This document shows positions 7,580-17,222 of a DNA stretch of 64,000 bases, piece by piece. The position numbers and the translations under genes are program-made. This DNA is from Paenibacillus glycanilyticus (GTDB lineage Bacteria; Bacillota; Bacilli; Paenibacillales; Paenibacillaceae): the NCBI RefSeq assembly GCF_030161375.1, contig NZ_BSSQ01000001.1:1-64000 (forward strand), read 5' to 3'. The notes beneath the pieces were generated by a model. That model was not told the origin of the DNA, made no database searches, and saw only the letters and a program-made list of their open reading frames with translations. How positions within the stretch are numbered: position 1 is the first letter of the stretch; each line of letters starts with the position of its first letter.

Positions 7580-8938
7580 GTGATACTGTTGAAATATCTC
7601 CCCAATCATGAAAACCGTACTATAAATAATTCTCGATTTAAATTTTATATTCCGATAAAAATTAAATTCTTAATAGGTCATTTCATCGCAATATTCTGGC
7701 TTACTTTTTCAATATTTATTTCTAAAGCTTGGGTTACATCATTAGGCCAAATTATAAGCATGCCGGCAGCTATTGTCATCATTATGGGAATTGCCTATAT
7801 CCCTGGGTATTTAATCAGTTTTATGGTTGGGAGCCTTCTTCTAGATAAACAACCAAAGTTTGCTGTTGAATTACCTCAGTCACCTGTAACAATACTAATA
7901 GCAGCTTGGAATGAAGAAAAGAACATTGGTGCTACGCTTCACCAACTAGCAAAACAAGATTATGATGGTGATATAAAAATAATTCTCATTAATAACAATA
8001 GTTCGGATAATACAGTTCAAACCGCTCTTCAAACAGCAGATGAACTGGGACTTTCTATGCAAATTATTGAAGAACAGCGCGCGGGGAAAAACTATGCATT
8101 AAATACTGGCCTTACTTTTGTAGACACCGAATTTATGATTACATTAGACGCTGACACTTTGCTCCATCCTTCTGCTATCCGATACATCATTAGCCGTATA
8201 CTTAGTGCACCGGAGGATGTCTGTGCAGTTGCAGGTGCGATACTTGTCCGTAATAGCCGCCAAAATATTTGGACTAAGATACAAGAGTGGGATTATTTCC
8301 TAGCTATAGCCTCCGTGAAACGACTTCAAGGAATGTTTCAGCAAACACTTGTTGCACAAGGAGCTTTCAGCCTTTACAAAACCAAAGTCATTCAAGAAAT
8401 AGGTGGTTGGGATGATGTAATTGGCGAAGATATAGTATTGACATGGAAATTTATGAAGAAAGGATACCGTGTATTTTTTGAACCTTTATCAGTGGCTTTT
8501 ACATCGGTACCAACCTCATTTCGAGGTTTTTGCATACAACGTAGTCGATGGGCAAGAGGGATGATTGAAGGACTAAAAACGGTAAAACCATGGCAACAGC
8601 CTCGTATTTATGGAAAATATTTAACTGGTGTGAATTTTGTATTACCATATGTAGACGCAATCTATACTTTTTGCTGGCTACCAGGTTTGATTCTTGCTTT
8701 ATTCGGAGTATATTGGATCGCCGGGCCGATGACTATTCTGGTGCTTCCTGTTACGATATTAAGCTACTTGATCTTGTACCGATATCAAAAATCAATTTTC
8801 AGAAAACTAGATTTAAAAGTTCGAAAAAATAATATAGGTTTCATTTTATTTATTCTTATTTATCAAATTATTATGAGTCCAATTTCAATCTTTGGATATA
8901 CACAGGAATTACTGAAGCTTAAGCGGATTTGGAGATAA
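7580..8938 (+). CDS. Membrane glycosyltransferase family 2 (PgaC/hyaluronan-synthase type)
   Basis: 452 residues. Membrane segments at about residues 25-50 and 55-80 precede a GT2 catalytic domain starting at SPVTILIAAWNEEKNIG. Conserved residues are visible: DADT (about 190, metal and nucleotide sugar), GED (about 282, catalytic base) and QRSRW (about 320), the Q-x-x-R-W signature of processive synthases. Two or three further membrane helices follow (about 350-440). It probably polymerises a hexosamine or glucose polymer across the membrane, like poly-N-acetylglucosamine synthase. No partner genes (deacetylase, PilZ protein) lie nearby. The GTG start has only a weak ribosome site. Confidence 0.85.
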   Translation: MILLKYLPNHENRTINNSRFKFYIPIKIKFLIGHFIAIFWLTFSIFISKAWVTSLGQIISMPAAIVIIMGIAYIPGYLISFMVGSLLLDKQPKFAVELPQSPVTILIAAWNEEKNIGATLHQLAKQDYDGDIKIILINNNSSDNTVQTALQTADELGLSMQIIEEQRAGKNYALNTGLTFVDTEFMITLDADTLLHPSAIRYIISRILSAPEDVCAVAGAILVRNSRQNIWTKIQEWDYFLAIASVKRLQGMFQQTLVAQGAFSLYKTKVIQEIGGWDDVIGEDIVLTWKFMKKGYRVFFEPLSVAFTSVPTSFRGFCIQRSRWARGMIEGLKTVKPWQQPRIYGKYLTGVNFVLPYVDAIYTFCWLPGLILALFGVYWIAGPMTILVLPVTILSYLILYRYQKSIFRKLDLKVRKNNIGFILFILIYQIIMSPISIFGYTQELLKLKRIWR

Positions 8939-9256
8939 TACAAATCGTACCTACAAGTAACAATATAGAAAGAAATTTTGGCCTTTATGGAGGATTTGTT
9001 TGGCAGATAGTTGTTACTTTAGAAGGATTAATTATGTTCGAGCTCACGCGGTATGTTCTTGGGGATGATTATCTAATTCGTAATCAGTACCAATTCTATT
9101 TTCATGCTTGATATTGAGTGGAGTCTTTATAAGCAGCCAGCGATTGAATTCCGCTAATAGTTAACCAATATATAGTGAAGTTCATTAACTGGCTGCTATC
9201 TAAGTGATCTTATTTGGTTAAAACACTATGCTCTTTACACCTTGAACACTTTTTTT

Positions 9257-9292
9257 TGTAGCCCTCATCTTAATATAATAAGATGAGGGCTA
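9257..9292. terminator. Bidirectional terminator between convergent genes
   Basis: Hairpin arms TAGCCCTCATCTTA and TAAGATGAGGGCTA around a short AT loop, between the glycosyltransferase (plus) and the WG-repeat gene (minus). A second, long-loop inverted repeat (AGCAGCCAG/CTGGCTGCT) lies at about 9132-9197. Confidence 0.7.
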
Positions 9293-9354
9293 TTTGACGC
9301 TTAAGTCAGTTTAAAGTTTCTTCGTGAGTACCAGATTTTAATTTTACTAAAGAA

Positions 9355-10446
9355 TCACAATTCTATTGCATCTCCAGTATTTCTAGTAATACTGTAACTC
9401 TTTCCTGCAATTTGCACTAAAAAGACACTACTATTCATCAGATACGATTGAGTATCAATATAATCATAATGTTTATTAGTAAATATATATTTTCCTTGTT
9501 TGTCTATAAGGCCCCAAACACCATTGTTTGATACAAGTGCTCCACCATTAATAAAAGGAAGAGCCTCATCAAAGTAATCACTAAAAGCTAACTCTCCAGA
9601 AGTAGTAATATAGCAATATTTATCTTCCTCTAACATCACAAGAGCAAGCCCTTCTGAGAAGAAATCAGGATTTGAAAATTTCTCGTTAATTACAACTTGA
9701 CCATTTGTATTGATATAACTTGACTTTAAAGTATAAGAATTAAGCAATGAAGCCATGCCTTCTGAGAATGTACCGGGTATATAACCATCTGGAATACTAA
9801 CTACTTTTTGACCATCAGTATTAATATAATAGTATTTATTATCTTCATCTCTTACCCATGCTAATCCATTTACAAAAGGTCCTGATTCAAGAAAATTACA
9901 TTCAATTACTACGTCTCCTTTAAGGTTAATATATCCAGTCCTACCATTCTCAACGACTCTAATTCTACTAATTCCATTTCTAATAGGTTCATCTATTTCA
10001 TACTTTGCTGTAATCCTCTTCTGTACTGCCCCGTTGATATCAATTAACTCATAAGAATTATTACTTGTTGCTACTATTGCTTCATCATCATAAAATGGGC
10101 CAGCGAACAAATATTTCGGGGCAATTTTCATATCACCATCAGTCCCGATATAGCCCCATTTTCCTGACACCATTACAGCCGATAAACTATTACTAAAATA
10201 TTCTACCTCATCAAAAACAGGTTTAATCTTCAAATCACCTTCTGTATCAATAAAGCCCCATCCCCCCCCTTTTTTGAAGGGTATCAAGGTGTATGCATCT
10301 CCATAAGGATATATACTGTCTACAATTACTGGTAATTTTTTTCCATCTTGATTCATTCTTTTTAGCATCTCCTTATTACCACAACTAACTGCCAATATAA
10401 AATAAATTAGCAATGAAGTTAGGATCAATAATTTACGTATTATCAA
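9355..10446 (-). CDS. WG-repeat lipoprotein
   Basis: 363 residues. The N-terminal hydrophobic stretch ends in LAVSC, a lipobox, so the protein should be anchored on the outside of the membrane. The body consists of about six WG beta-repeats, for example GGWGFIDTEGDLKIKP, GKWGYIGTDGDMKIAP, GRTGYINLKGDVVIE and GVWGLIDKQGKYIF. WG repeats usually form solenoid binding surfaces and have no known enzyme activity. It lies 62 bp after the giant RHS gene in the same direction, where the immunity gene of a toxin is normally found, but a hairpin terminator separates them. A lipoprotein is an odd immunity partner for a nuclease tip. It could instead be a surface-binding component. Confidence 0.8.
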   Translation of the reverse strand: MIIRKLLILTSLLIYFILAVSCGNKEMLKRMNQDGKKLPVIVDSIYPYGDAYTLIPFKKGGGWGFIDTEGDLKIKPVFDEVEYFSNSLSAVMVSGKWGYIGTDGDMKIAPKYLFAGPFYDDEAIVATSNNSYELIDINGAVQKRITAKYEIDEPIRNGISRIRVVENGRTGYINLKGDVVIECNFLESGPFVNGLAWVRDEDNKYYYINTDGQKVVSIPDGYIPGTFSEGMASLLNSYTLKSSYINTNGQVVINEKFSNPDFFSEGLALVMLEEDKYCYITTSGELAFSDYFDEALPFINGGALVSNNGVWGLIDKQGKYIFTNKHYDYIDTQSYLMNSSVFLVQIAGKSYSITRNTGDAIEL

Positions 10447-10469
10447 AGGATTCTCCCCTTTCCGTTAGA

Positions 10470-10501
10470 ATCACCCTATGAAATTTTTTCATAGGGTGAT
10501 T
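10470..10501 (-). terminator. Terminator after the RHS gene
   Basis: Nearly perfect hairpin TCACCCTATGAAA/TTTCATAGGGTGA with an A/T-rich loop, directly beyond the stop of the RHS gene and before the WG-repeat lipoprotein. Confidence 0.7.
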
Positions 10502-10508
10502 GAGGTAT

Positions 10509-13500
10509 TTAACCGAAGATTGCTTTCACGGATCCTGCAATAGCTCCTCCAATCTCAGCTGCTGCAGTAATTGCAGCCACACCTACTGTTGTAACTCCTA
10601 CTACAACAGCTTGCCCCAGTCCAGCGTTTTTACTTCTTCTTTCATATTCCGAATTTACATAGGTTCTGGCTTGTGCAACAGTTAATGGTGTATATACACC
10701 ATCATCATACCAATAGAGTTCATATTTCACCTCTCCTGGTGCTACAAAATAAACACCCATGTATAAAATACCGTAAATATGAAAACGCGTTACATCATTC
10801 AGTTCATTCCCTCTTGTAAAATCTCCATTTCCTTCTTCTACGTAAGCAGAAAGTTGCTCCTCAGCACTTTGACCCCAAGGTTTTACTTCCCAAATCTGAC
10901 CAAAGTACGCAATGTCTATTTCTCTTCCACTAGGTAACTTCCACTCCAAAACTGGCATAATATTTCTACCTTTTCCGTAAGCTTTATATACCTGTTTAGC
11001 TGCAATTAATTGAGCTATATCATGGAATACGGTATTATTACCTTCCTTTATACCTCCAGCCTTCTCAAGTCCATTTGCAATAAGAACTTTTGGACCAAGA
11101 TTAGCATCCGCTATATACCCTTTGTTATATTGGTCGGACAATTTTTGAAGGCCGCTGACTTTTAAGTGACCAGTAGGATCAACATATCCTAATGGATTAT
11201 TCTCTACATATGTGTAGAGATTTAAACTTAAAGAATTACTTAGTGTACCTTCGTATGTGTCTTCTGAAATAAACCGACCTATCCCGGGATCATACCATCT
11301 TGCTCCCAGATATTGTAGTGCGATATCTTCATCCCAGTACTCCCCTGAGTACTTAAAAGGATTTGATACTGATTCTTTTATTGTAGTTGGATTGCCCCAA
11401 ACATCATACTTATATTGATTCTCTATCCCTCCTAAGCTATTTATTATTTCTACTACATCACCATGACCATTCGTCAGATAGTAAAATTTATTATCTTCCT
11501 TATCCATCTTACTAATTAGTCCCATACCATAAAGATATCTTCCTTTTAATGACACTGTATTGTCTGATTTGACAGTTCCCTCAGCAATAATATTGCCTAA
11601 ATAATAATAGTACCTTGTTTTATCATTATTATAATTTCTTTCATATAGAAATCCGTCTGGGTCATATTTCAGTGTAACTTCTTCCCCATTTTCCATTGTA
11701 ACTTGTACTAATTCATTCCAAATATTATAACGATAAGACGCCGGCGATATGTCAATCACCTTATTGCTTGTTAACTGAATCCTATTTCCATTCGTATCAT
11801 AAGAATAACTTTCTTCATCTCCATTAACAGTCGATAGTCGATTCACTGGATCATAATTAGCGCTTATAATCTCGGTAGAACTTCCAATCTTAGAGGTAAC
11901 ACTTGTAGTATTAAAATTCTTATCATAGATATAATCATATTGATTAATTATTGTCCCGGAAGAATCTTTATGCTTTATATTTTTAAGTTGGGCTGAATCA
12001 GTATCACTATATTGGTAATCAATCTCATAATTATTGGGAAATTTAATTTGATTAATATAGCCACTTGGTGTGTATGAATAATCCGCTTCTTTTGTACCCG
12101 TTAATGAGTCTAGTGTTACGTAATCAAGTCTATTTAACTTATCATACGCATAGTATGATATTTTACCAAATGGATCCTTAATCTTACTGTAAGGAACCGA
12201 TGCAGTAAAATCTTCTGAAGTTTCTACATAATGCCCATCAGGGTATTCCATTTTCCTAAGAGAACCGTTATCATTCCTGTACTCATACGAGAATTCCAAA
12301 GAACCTACAGTGGCGCTAATTCTTTGACCTGCAGCATTATACTCAAAACTCTTGGTTTCAGTCGTTGTTCCTGAGTTAGCAATAATTTGTGTTAACCACC
12401 CCCGGTTATTATAACCATAATCAAATTTGGTTTTATTACGATCAATATGAATGTCTACTTGTCCATTTTTATCATAAGTGAAAGTATCTTCAAGCTTACT
12501 TTGATTCATTTTCTTAATCAATCTTCCAGCATCATCATAATAATTTTCTTTAGTGCTATCATCATTGAATATGGTTTTTGTTAGATTGCCGAAATTATCA
12601 TATTCATATCTAGTAGTTTCTAATAAAGGATTTGTTACCTTTATCAACCGACTTAGATCATCATAAGAATATGTCGTGACATTCCCCTTTGCGTCCTTTA
12701 CCGAAATTAAATTACCAGCATAATCATAATTATAAAGAGCTGTATAATTTACTGGTGTTCCTGAATCTAAATTTAATACTTGAGCTATATCACTAACAAA
12801 GAATGCTTTCTTTCGTCCTGCTTTATCATTGAACGTATACGTTGACTTGCCAGACTCATCAATTACTTGTACTCGGTTTGTATTATACTCATAAATCCAA
12901 GCATCTTGATACTTAACTTGTTTAAAAGTCGAGTCTGGATTTGTTTGTTTAATTATGCGACCTAATACATCGTAAGTATAAAATGTTTGGTTATTTGATA
13001 TGTTTTTAGTCCAATCTATTAATCCTAATTGATTATAATGATTCTCTTCAGTAGTAATCCAAGAAGAATCTTTGTACATTTGTTTTCGAACAAGTCTACC
13101 AAGATTATCATAGATATTTTTATGACTAACCCCTACTTCATCAATGTAAGTAATGATATTATTGGTATCGTCATAAATTATTTCTTTATTAATTGTTAGC
13201 TCTTCCGTAGAGCCAGGAAAAGCAATTAAAGTTAATCTACCTAAATTATCATATAGGTATTTATATATGTTTTTTTCACCATCAGTGTATGTCTTTAACT
13301 TCCCTGAATTAAAGTAATATTCATAGATATTATCGATTGTTTGATTATTTCCATTTACATCTTTTATCGTCTGAGATTCTTTTGTTAAGTATCCATAATT
13401 TAGAAGTGGATCGTAAGTGAATGATACTACCGCACTTGTCCCGTCTTTTTTCTTAATACTCTGGGTTAACATATTACCATAGATATCATAAGTTAAATTG

Positions 13501-16500
13501 ACAACTATACTTTGATCCATCCCATTCTCTACATGAGAAACTATTAGTTTATCAACATTTCCATTATTTTGATTGATCTCATAGCTGGTTTTTTGTTGAT
13601 TAGTTGAATTCAAATTTCGTATTTCAGAGTTTCTAATATGGAACTTATTATCGTAAGTATAAGTTGATACATTTTGAAACGGGTCCTTGTAGGTTAAAAT
13701 ATCTCCCCAATCATCATAAGTATATTCAATGGTCTTTGAAGCATTTTCAGTTGTTCCGATATTATATTGTGTTGTCGTAATCGTAACTGGCTGTTTGTTT
13801 AAATTATAACTGTAGGTAGTTGATTCAATATTTTTTGAACCTGCTTGGATATCCCGCTTCTCAATTAAATGATTACTATTCAATTTAATAGTTGTTGTTT
13901 TAGGATCAGTTCCTATTTTATTGTAAACATCAGTAATATTCATTGAATAAGAAAAGCTTGTTGGTAAATTTGATGGGTCAGTATACGTAGGATATCCTGA
14001 AAAATTGTTAACGTAATCATAAATTAACTTTGCATTTGACACCCCTTCAGAAAAGTCTTCTCTTGATTTCACACGGAAATACTCATAAGAACCTTGACTA
14101 CCTAGATTTGCTACAGCCTTTTCGTAGATATAGGTAGTTTTGGCTTTTGTAGGATGTGTAACTGTAGCTAAACAAGCGTATACATTCTCCGTATTCCTAT
14201 TGGTTTTACTGAAAAAATTAAAATTTGACTTGCAATTTGATGTATCATAATTGAAAACAGTTTCTCTGTTCTTCTGGTCAACTATTTTACTAAGAACAAA
14301 CTCGTTATTATATCCTTCAATTGGTAATGAAATGTATTTTATCGTGTTGTTGTCAGGCAGAGTAATTGTCAACGTTTTCTGGGTCGATGTTGTAGCATAT
14401 GTGAAAGTTAGTACTCGACCCAATGAATCCGTTATCTTAGATATAACTGGAACACCATTTATGTACTGGTGCTCAAAAGAGATATTATTGCCATATCTAT
14501 CTATCATGACTAATAGTTGACCATTTGAGCCAAAGTATTCTCTATATCCACTTTTATTTATTAAAACATAGGAAGATTTTACGTTTTGAGCGTTCGTGTA
14601 GGTTCCATTGTCAGGTTCCAACCGGATATCTTTTAATTTGTAGTTTTCAAGATTTGAATCCCCCTCTGCTGATGTAATTTTTATCTTAAAGATGCCCCCA
14701 CTTGCTAAGTGTAAATATTTATTATCATTTTTATCAATTTCAATTGAAGAAAAACCAAATGTCCAACCTGAACCAATGTTACTTTGAAGTTCAGTATATG
14801 TGTCATTGATTTTAGTATTTCCTGTCGAACTGTAACTATCTGTTGGATCATACTGCTCCACTATCACTGAATAGTAATTAATCTTTAAATCTGTCCCGTC
14901 CTCCCAGTAATCATTAATTGTGTAATCTTGATCTGCATAGATTGCCGCTACAGTTACTGCGTCTTCTAAAGTTTCATAAACTCCTAGTGTTGATGATGGA
15001 ATATCACCGGAGGGATATCTGTCAGTACCGATCCAGTTTTCCCAGTAAGCTAGTGCGCCACCTATAACTTTATAATCATAATCAGTGTAACTAGATGACC
15101 AATAATCAGCCTCATATATGTTTGATTCTGATGAATTATAACGCACCTGAAGAGTTAGATCTAATCCATTTCTTCCTGACAATTGATAATTGGTTTGATC
15201 ATATTCTAAAGATCCCGTTCCTGCTTGAACAGTTTCATTCCTATTTTGTGCTAAATTAAAAGGAGCCTGTAGATACTTGTTATAATCTACTACTTCCTCT
15301 GGTGTTTCAGTTTGAAGTGTAGATGTTGTTGTAGATGTTTTAGCCGGTTGCTCTTCAGTAATTTTGGTAGTTAATAATTTCACAGTATTCTGAATTTTAT
15401 TTTCTATATCAGCCCAAGTACTTTTTGAGTTTTCTAATTCTGATTGAATAATTTGTAATTTAGTTGGGTACTGTTTAACTATTCTCTCTACAATACTATA
15501 TTCGTCTTCAGGTAACTCGAGTTTTATTAATTGTAAGTCAGTTTCTGCTTCGTTATGATTTTTTAAAACTAAGGATGAGATTGGGAGACCTGAAGAAATT
15601 CCCATGACGTAAGCAGCATAAACATTATGAAATTGATATCCAGTTAAAAACAATGACTTAATCTCATTGATATACTGAAAATCAACATTATATCTTTGGA
15701 GAAATTGATTATAAGATTGAACCTGTACGTCAAGTTCCTTTAGATCTTCATGTTCTAGAATTAATTGTTTTACTTCTTCATAAGGTAACTTATATTCTTC
15801 TACTCGAGTTGCAATTTGTATAGACTGAATGAGAGTTACGCCACTCTTCTCCCCCTGAAGTAACAATTCTTTAGAAACTTGAAAAAAGTCACTTATTTCT
15901 TCTTGTTCTGACTCAGTAAACTTACTAAACGATTCTTTGCTTTTGATTAGTGAGAATACTCCTTCTGCTGAAATGCTTTCTTTAGGACTAACGATAACGG
16001 CTGAAGCATCAACCAAACCATAGCCGAATAAGTCACTTCTCGTACTTGTTAAATGTTTAGCTTGAGTGTCAAGTAAATTACGAAGTTCTTTATTATTCAT
16101 TTCTGGATATTTGTTCTTTATTAAAGCTAATGAAGCAGCAACATGTGGAACTGCAAATGAAGTGCCACTTTTGTTAATGACAGTTTGCCCATCCTTATCT
16201 AATCCTTGAATATTAACACCAGGTGCAACTAATTCTACCTCTGGTCCCGTATTTGAGAAGAAAGCCAAATTATTTTCTGCGTCCACTGCTCCGACAGCAA
16301 TAACTGTATTGAACTTTGCAGGATAAAGAACATTTTGTGATCCATCATTTCCTGTAGGTGCTACAAGTAAGATATCATTTTCATAGGCTAATTCCATGGC
16401 TTCTTCAAGAGCTTTTGAATATTCCTTTCCAACTAAACTCATTGAAATAATATCAACTTTGTTATTAATTGCCCATTCAATACCTTCAATTACTTGGCTA

Positions 16501-17195
16501 TATGTTCCTTTTCCGTTTTCATTTAGGACTTTAACAGCATACAAATCAACATTTGGGGCTATTCCTATTAACCCTTGTGAATTACGGAGTGCAGCAATTA
16601 TGCTAGATACAAATGTACCATGCCCATTCAAATCATCGTAATTTTGTTCCTCAGGTATAAATGAAACTCCATCAATGATTTTAAGATCCTTTGAATCAGA
16701 ATCAATTCCTGTATCAAACACCGCAACTTTCACATTCTCACCATAAATACCTAAATCATGTACCTGATGTGTATTGATTTGTTTAATATTGCTAGTATAA
16801 GTATCTTCAGCAATTGCTGTTGATGTATTACCTTCATAGTAAATAACATTTGGGTCAGCTTTAATCAGCTCGATTTCCTTATCTGAAACACTATCTATAA
16901 CTGCAATCGAAAAGTGTTTTAAAACTCTTAATTGAATACCTTTCTTCTTATAATCTTCTTCTGCTCTATCAACATCAATAAATTTCACTAAGACTCCATT
17001 TGGATACTCATTCTTCTTTTCTCCAATCACAGAATCCGTTATCGTATCACTGCCAAATGAGTTAACTTCATTAGTTTCATTGAATTGTACTGACTCCGCA
17101 TAAGCTGAAAACTGATTTAAAGAGAATAATAGTATTGAACAAACAAGAACAACTACAAGATATTTACGTATTTTTATAGGATTTGTCGTTTTCAA
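10509..17195 (-). CDS. Giant secreted subtilisin-RHS protein with nuclease-like C-terminal toxin
   Basis: 2228 residues. A signal peptide (about 1-34) precedes a pro-region and a subtilisin-like S8 protease domain (about 150-400) with an intact triad: Asp161 in FDTGID, His192 in NGHGTF, Ser346 in SGTSFA, plus Asn283 in the oxyanion hole. A helical linker to about 650 is followed by an RHS/YD-repeat shell (about 690-2010) closing with the canonical core (YLGARWYDPGIGRF to GYVDPTGH). The last 218 residues (coordinates 10512-11165) are the variable tip. They contain REIDIAYFGQIWEVKPWG, the D-x8-E-x-K arrangement of PD-(D/E)XK nucleases, then an unusual Ala/Gly/Val-rich hydrophobic tail of about 35 residues. 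RHS shells encapsulate and deliver toxins, so this is probably a contact-dependent antibacterial effector with its own protease. Strongly AT-rich. Regulation not visible. Confidence 0.9.
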   Translation of the reverse strand: MKTTNPIKIRKYLVVVLVCSILLFSLNQFSAYAESVQFNETNEVNSFGSDTITDSVIGEKKNEYPNGVLVKFIDVDRAEEDYKKKGIQLRVLKHFSIAVIDSVSDKEIELIKADPNVIYYEGNTSTAIAEDTYTSNIKQINTHQVHDLGIYGENVKVAVFDTGIDSDSKDLKIIDGVSFIPEEQNYDDLNGHGTFVSSIIAALRNSQGLIGIAPNVDLYAVKVLNENGKGTYSQVIEGIEWAINNKVDIISMSLVGKEYSKALEEAMELAYENDILLVAPTGNDGSQNVLYPAKFNTVIAVGAVDAENNLAFFSNTGPEVELVAPGVNIQGLDKDGQTVINKSGTSFAVPHVAASLALIKNKYPEMNNKELRNLLDTQAKHLTSTRSDLFGYGLVDASAVIVSPKESISAEGVFSLIKSKESFSKFTESEQEEISDFFQVSKELLLQGEKSGVTLIQSIQIATRVEEYKLPYEEVKQLILEHEDLKELDVQVQSYNQFLQRYNVDFQYINEIKSLFLTGYQFHNVYAAYVMGISSGLPISSLVLKNHNEAETDLQLIKLELPEDEYSIVERIVKQYPTKLQIIQSELENSKSTWADIENKIQNTVKLLTTKITEEQPAKTSTTTSTLQTETPEEVVDYNKYLQAPFNLAQNRNETVQAGTGSLEYDQTNYQLSGRNGLDLTLQVRYNSSESNIYEADYWSSSYTDYDYKVIGGALAYWENWIGTDRYPSGDIPSSTLGVYETLEDAVTVAAIYADQDYTINDYWEDGTDLKINYYSVIVEQYDPTDSYSSTGNTKINDTYTELQSNIGSGWTFGFSSIEIDKNDNKYLHLASGGIFKIKITSAEGDSNLENYKLKDIRLEPDNGTYTNAQNVKSSYVLINKSGYREYFGSNGQLLVMIDRYGNNISFEHQYINGVPVISKITDSLGRVLTFTYATTSTQKTLTITLPDNNTIKYISLPIEGYNNEFVLSKIVDQKNRETVFNYDTSNCKSNFNFFSKTNRNTENVYACLATVTHPTKAKTTYIYEKAVANLGSQGSYEYFRVKSREDFSEGVSNAKLIYDYVNNFSGYPTYTDPSNLPTSFSYSMNITDVYNKIGTDPKTTTIKLNSNHLIEKRDIQAGSKNIESTTYSYNLNKQPVTITTTQYNIGTTENASKTIEYTYDDWGDILTYKDPFQNVSTYTYDNKFHIRNSEIRNLNSTNQQKTSYEINQNNGNVDKLIVSHVENGMDQSIVVNLTYDIYGNMLTQSIKKKDGTSAVVSFTYDPLLNYGYLTKESQTIKDVNGNNQTIDNIYEYYFNSGKLKTYTDGEKNIYKYLYDNLGRLTLIAFPGSTEELTINKEIIYDDTNNIITYIDEVGVSHKNIYDNLGRLVRKQMYKDSSWITTEENHYNQLGLIDWTKNISNNQTFYTYDVLGRIIKQTNPDSTFKQVKYQDAWIYEYNTNRVQVIDESGKSTYTFNDKAGRKKAFFVSDIAQVLNLDSGTPVNYTALYNYDYAGNLISVKDAKGNVTTYSYDDLSRLIKVTNPLLETTRYEYDNFGNLTKTIFNDDSTKENYYDDAGRLIKKMNQSKLEDTFTYDKNGQVDIHIDRNKTKFDYGYNNRGWLTQIIANSGTTTETKSFEYNAAGQRISATVGSLEFSYEYRNDNGSLRKMEYPDGHYVETSEDFTASVPYSKIKDPFGKISYYAYDKLNRLDYVTLDSLTGTKEADYSYTPSGYINQIKFPNNYEIDYQYSDTDSAQLKNIKHKDSSGTIINQYDYIYDKNFNTTSVTSKIGSSTEIISANYDPVNRLSTVNGDEESYSYDTNGNRIQLTSNKVIDISPASYRYNIWNELVQVTMENGEEVTLKYDPDGFLYERNYNNDKTRYYYYLGNIIAEGTVKSDNTVSLKGRYLYGMGLISKMDKEDNKFYYLTNGHGDVVEIINSLGGIENQYKYDVWGNPTTIKESVSNPFKYSGEYWDEDIALQYLGARWYDPGIGRFISEDTYEGTLSNSLSLNLYTYVENNPLGYVDPTGHLKVSGLQKLSDQYNKGYIADANLGPKVLIANGLEKAGGIKEGNNTVFHDIAQLIAAKQVYKAYGKGRNIMPVLEWKLPSGREIDIAYFGQIWEVKPWGQSAEEQLSAYVEEGNGDFTRGNELNDVTRFHIYGILYMGVYFVAPGEVKYELYWYDDGVYTPLTVAQARTYVNSEYERRSKNAGLGQAVVVGVTTVGVAAITAAAEIGGAIAGSVKAIFG

Positions 17196-17222
17196 ATGTA
17201 ATTCCTCCCTATCTAAATTGAT

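Noticed and set aside
8929-9111. 60-codon frame after the glycosyltransferase
   Set aside because: TTG start without ribosome site, overlaps the previous stop, and composition looks random.
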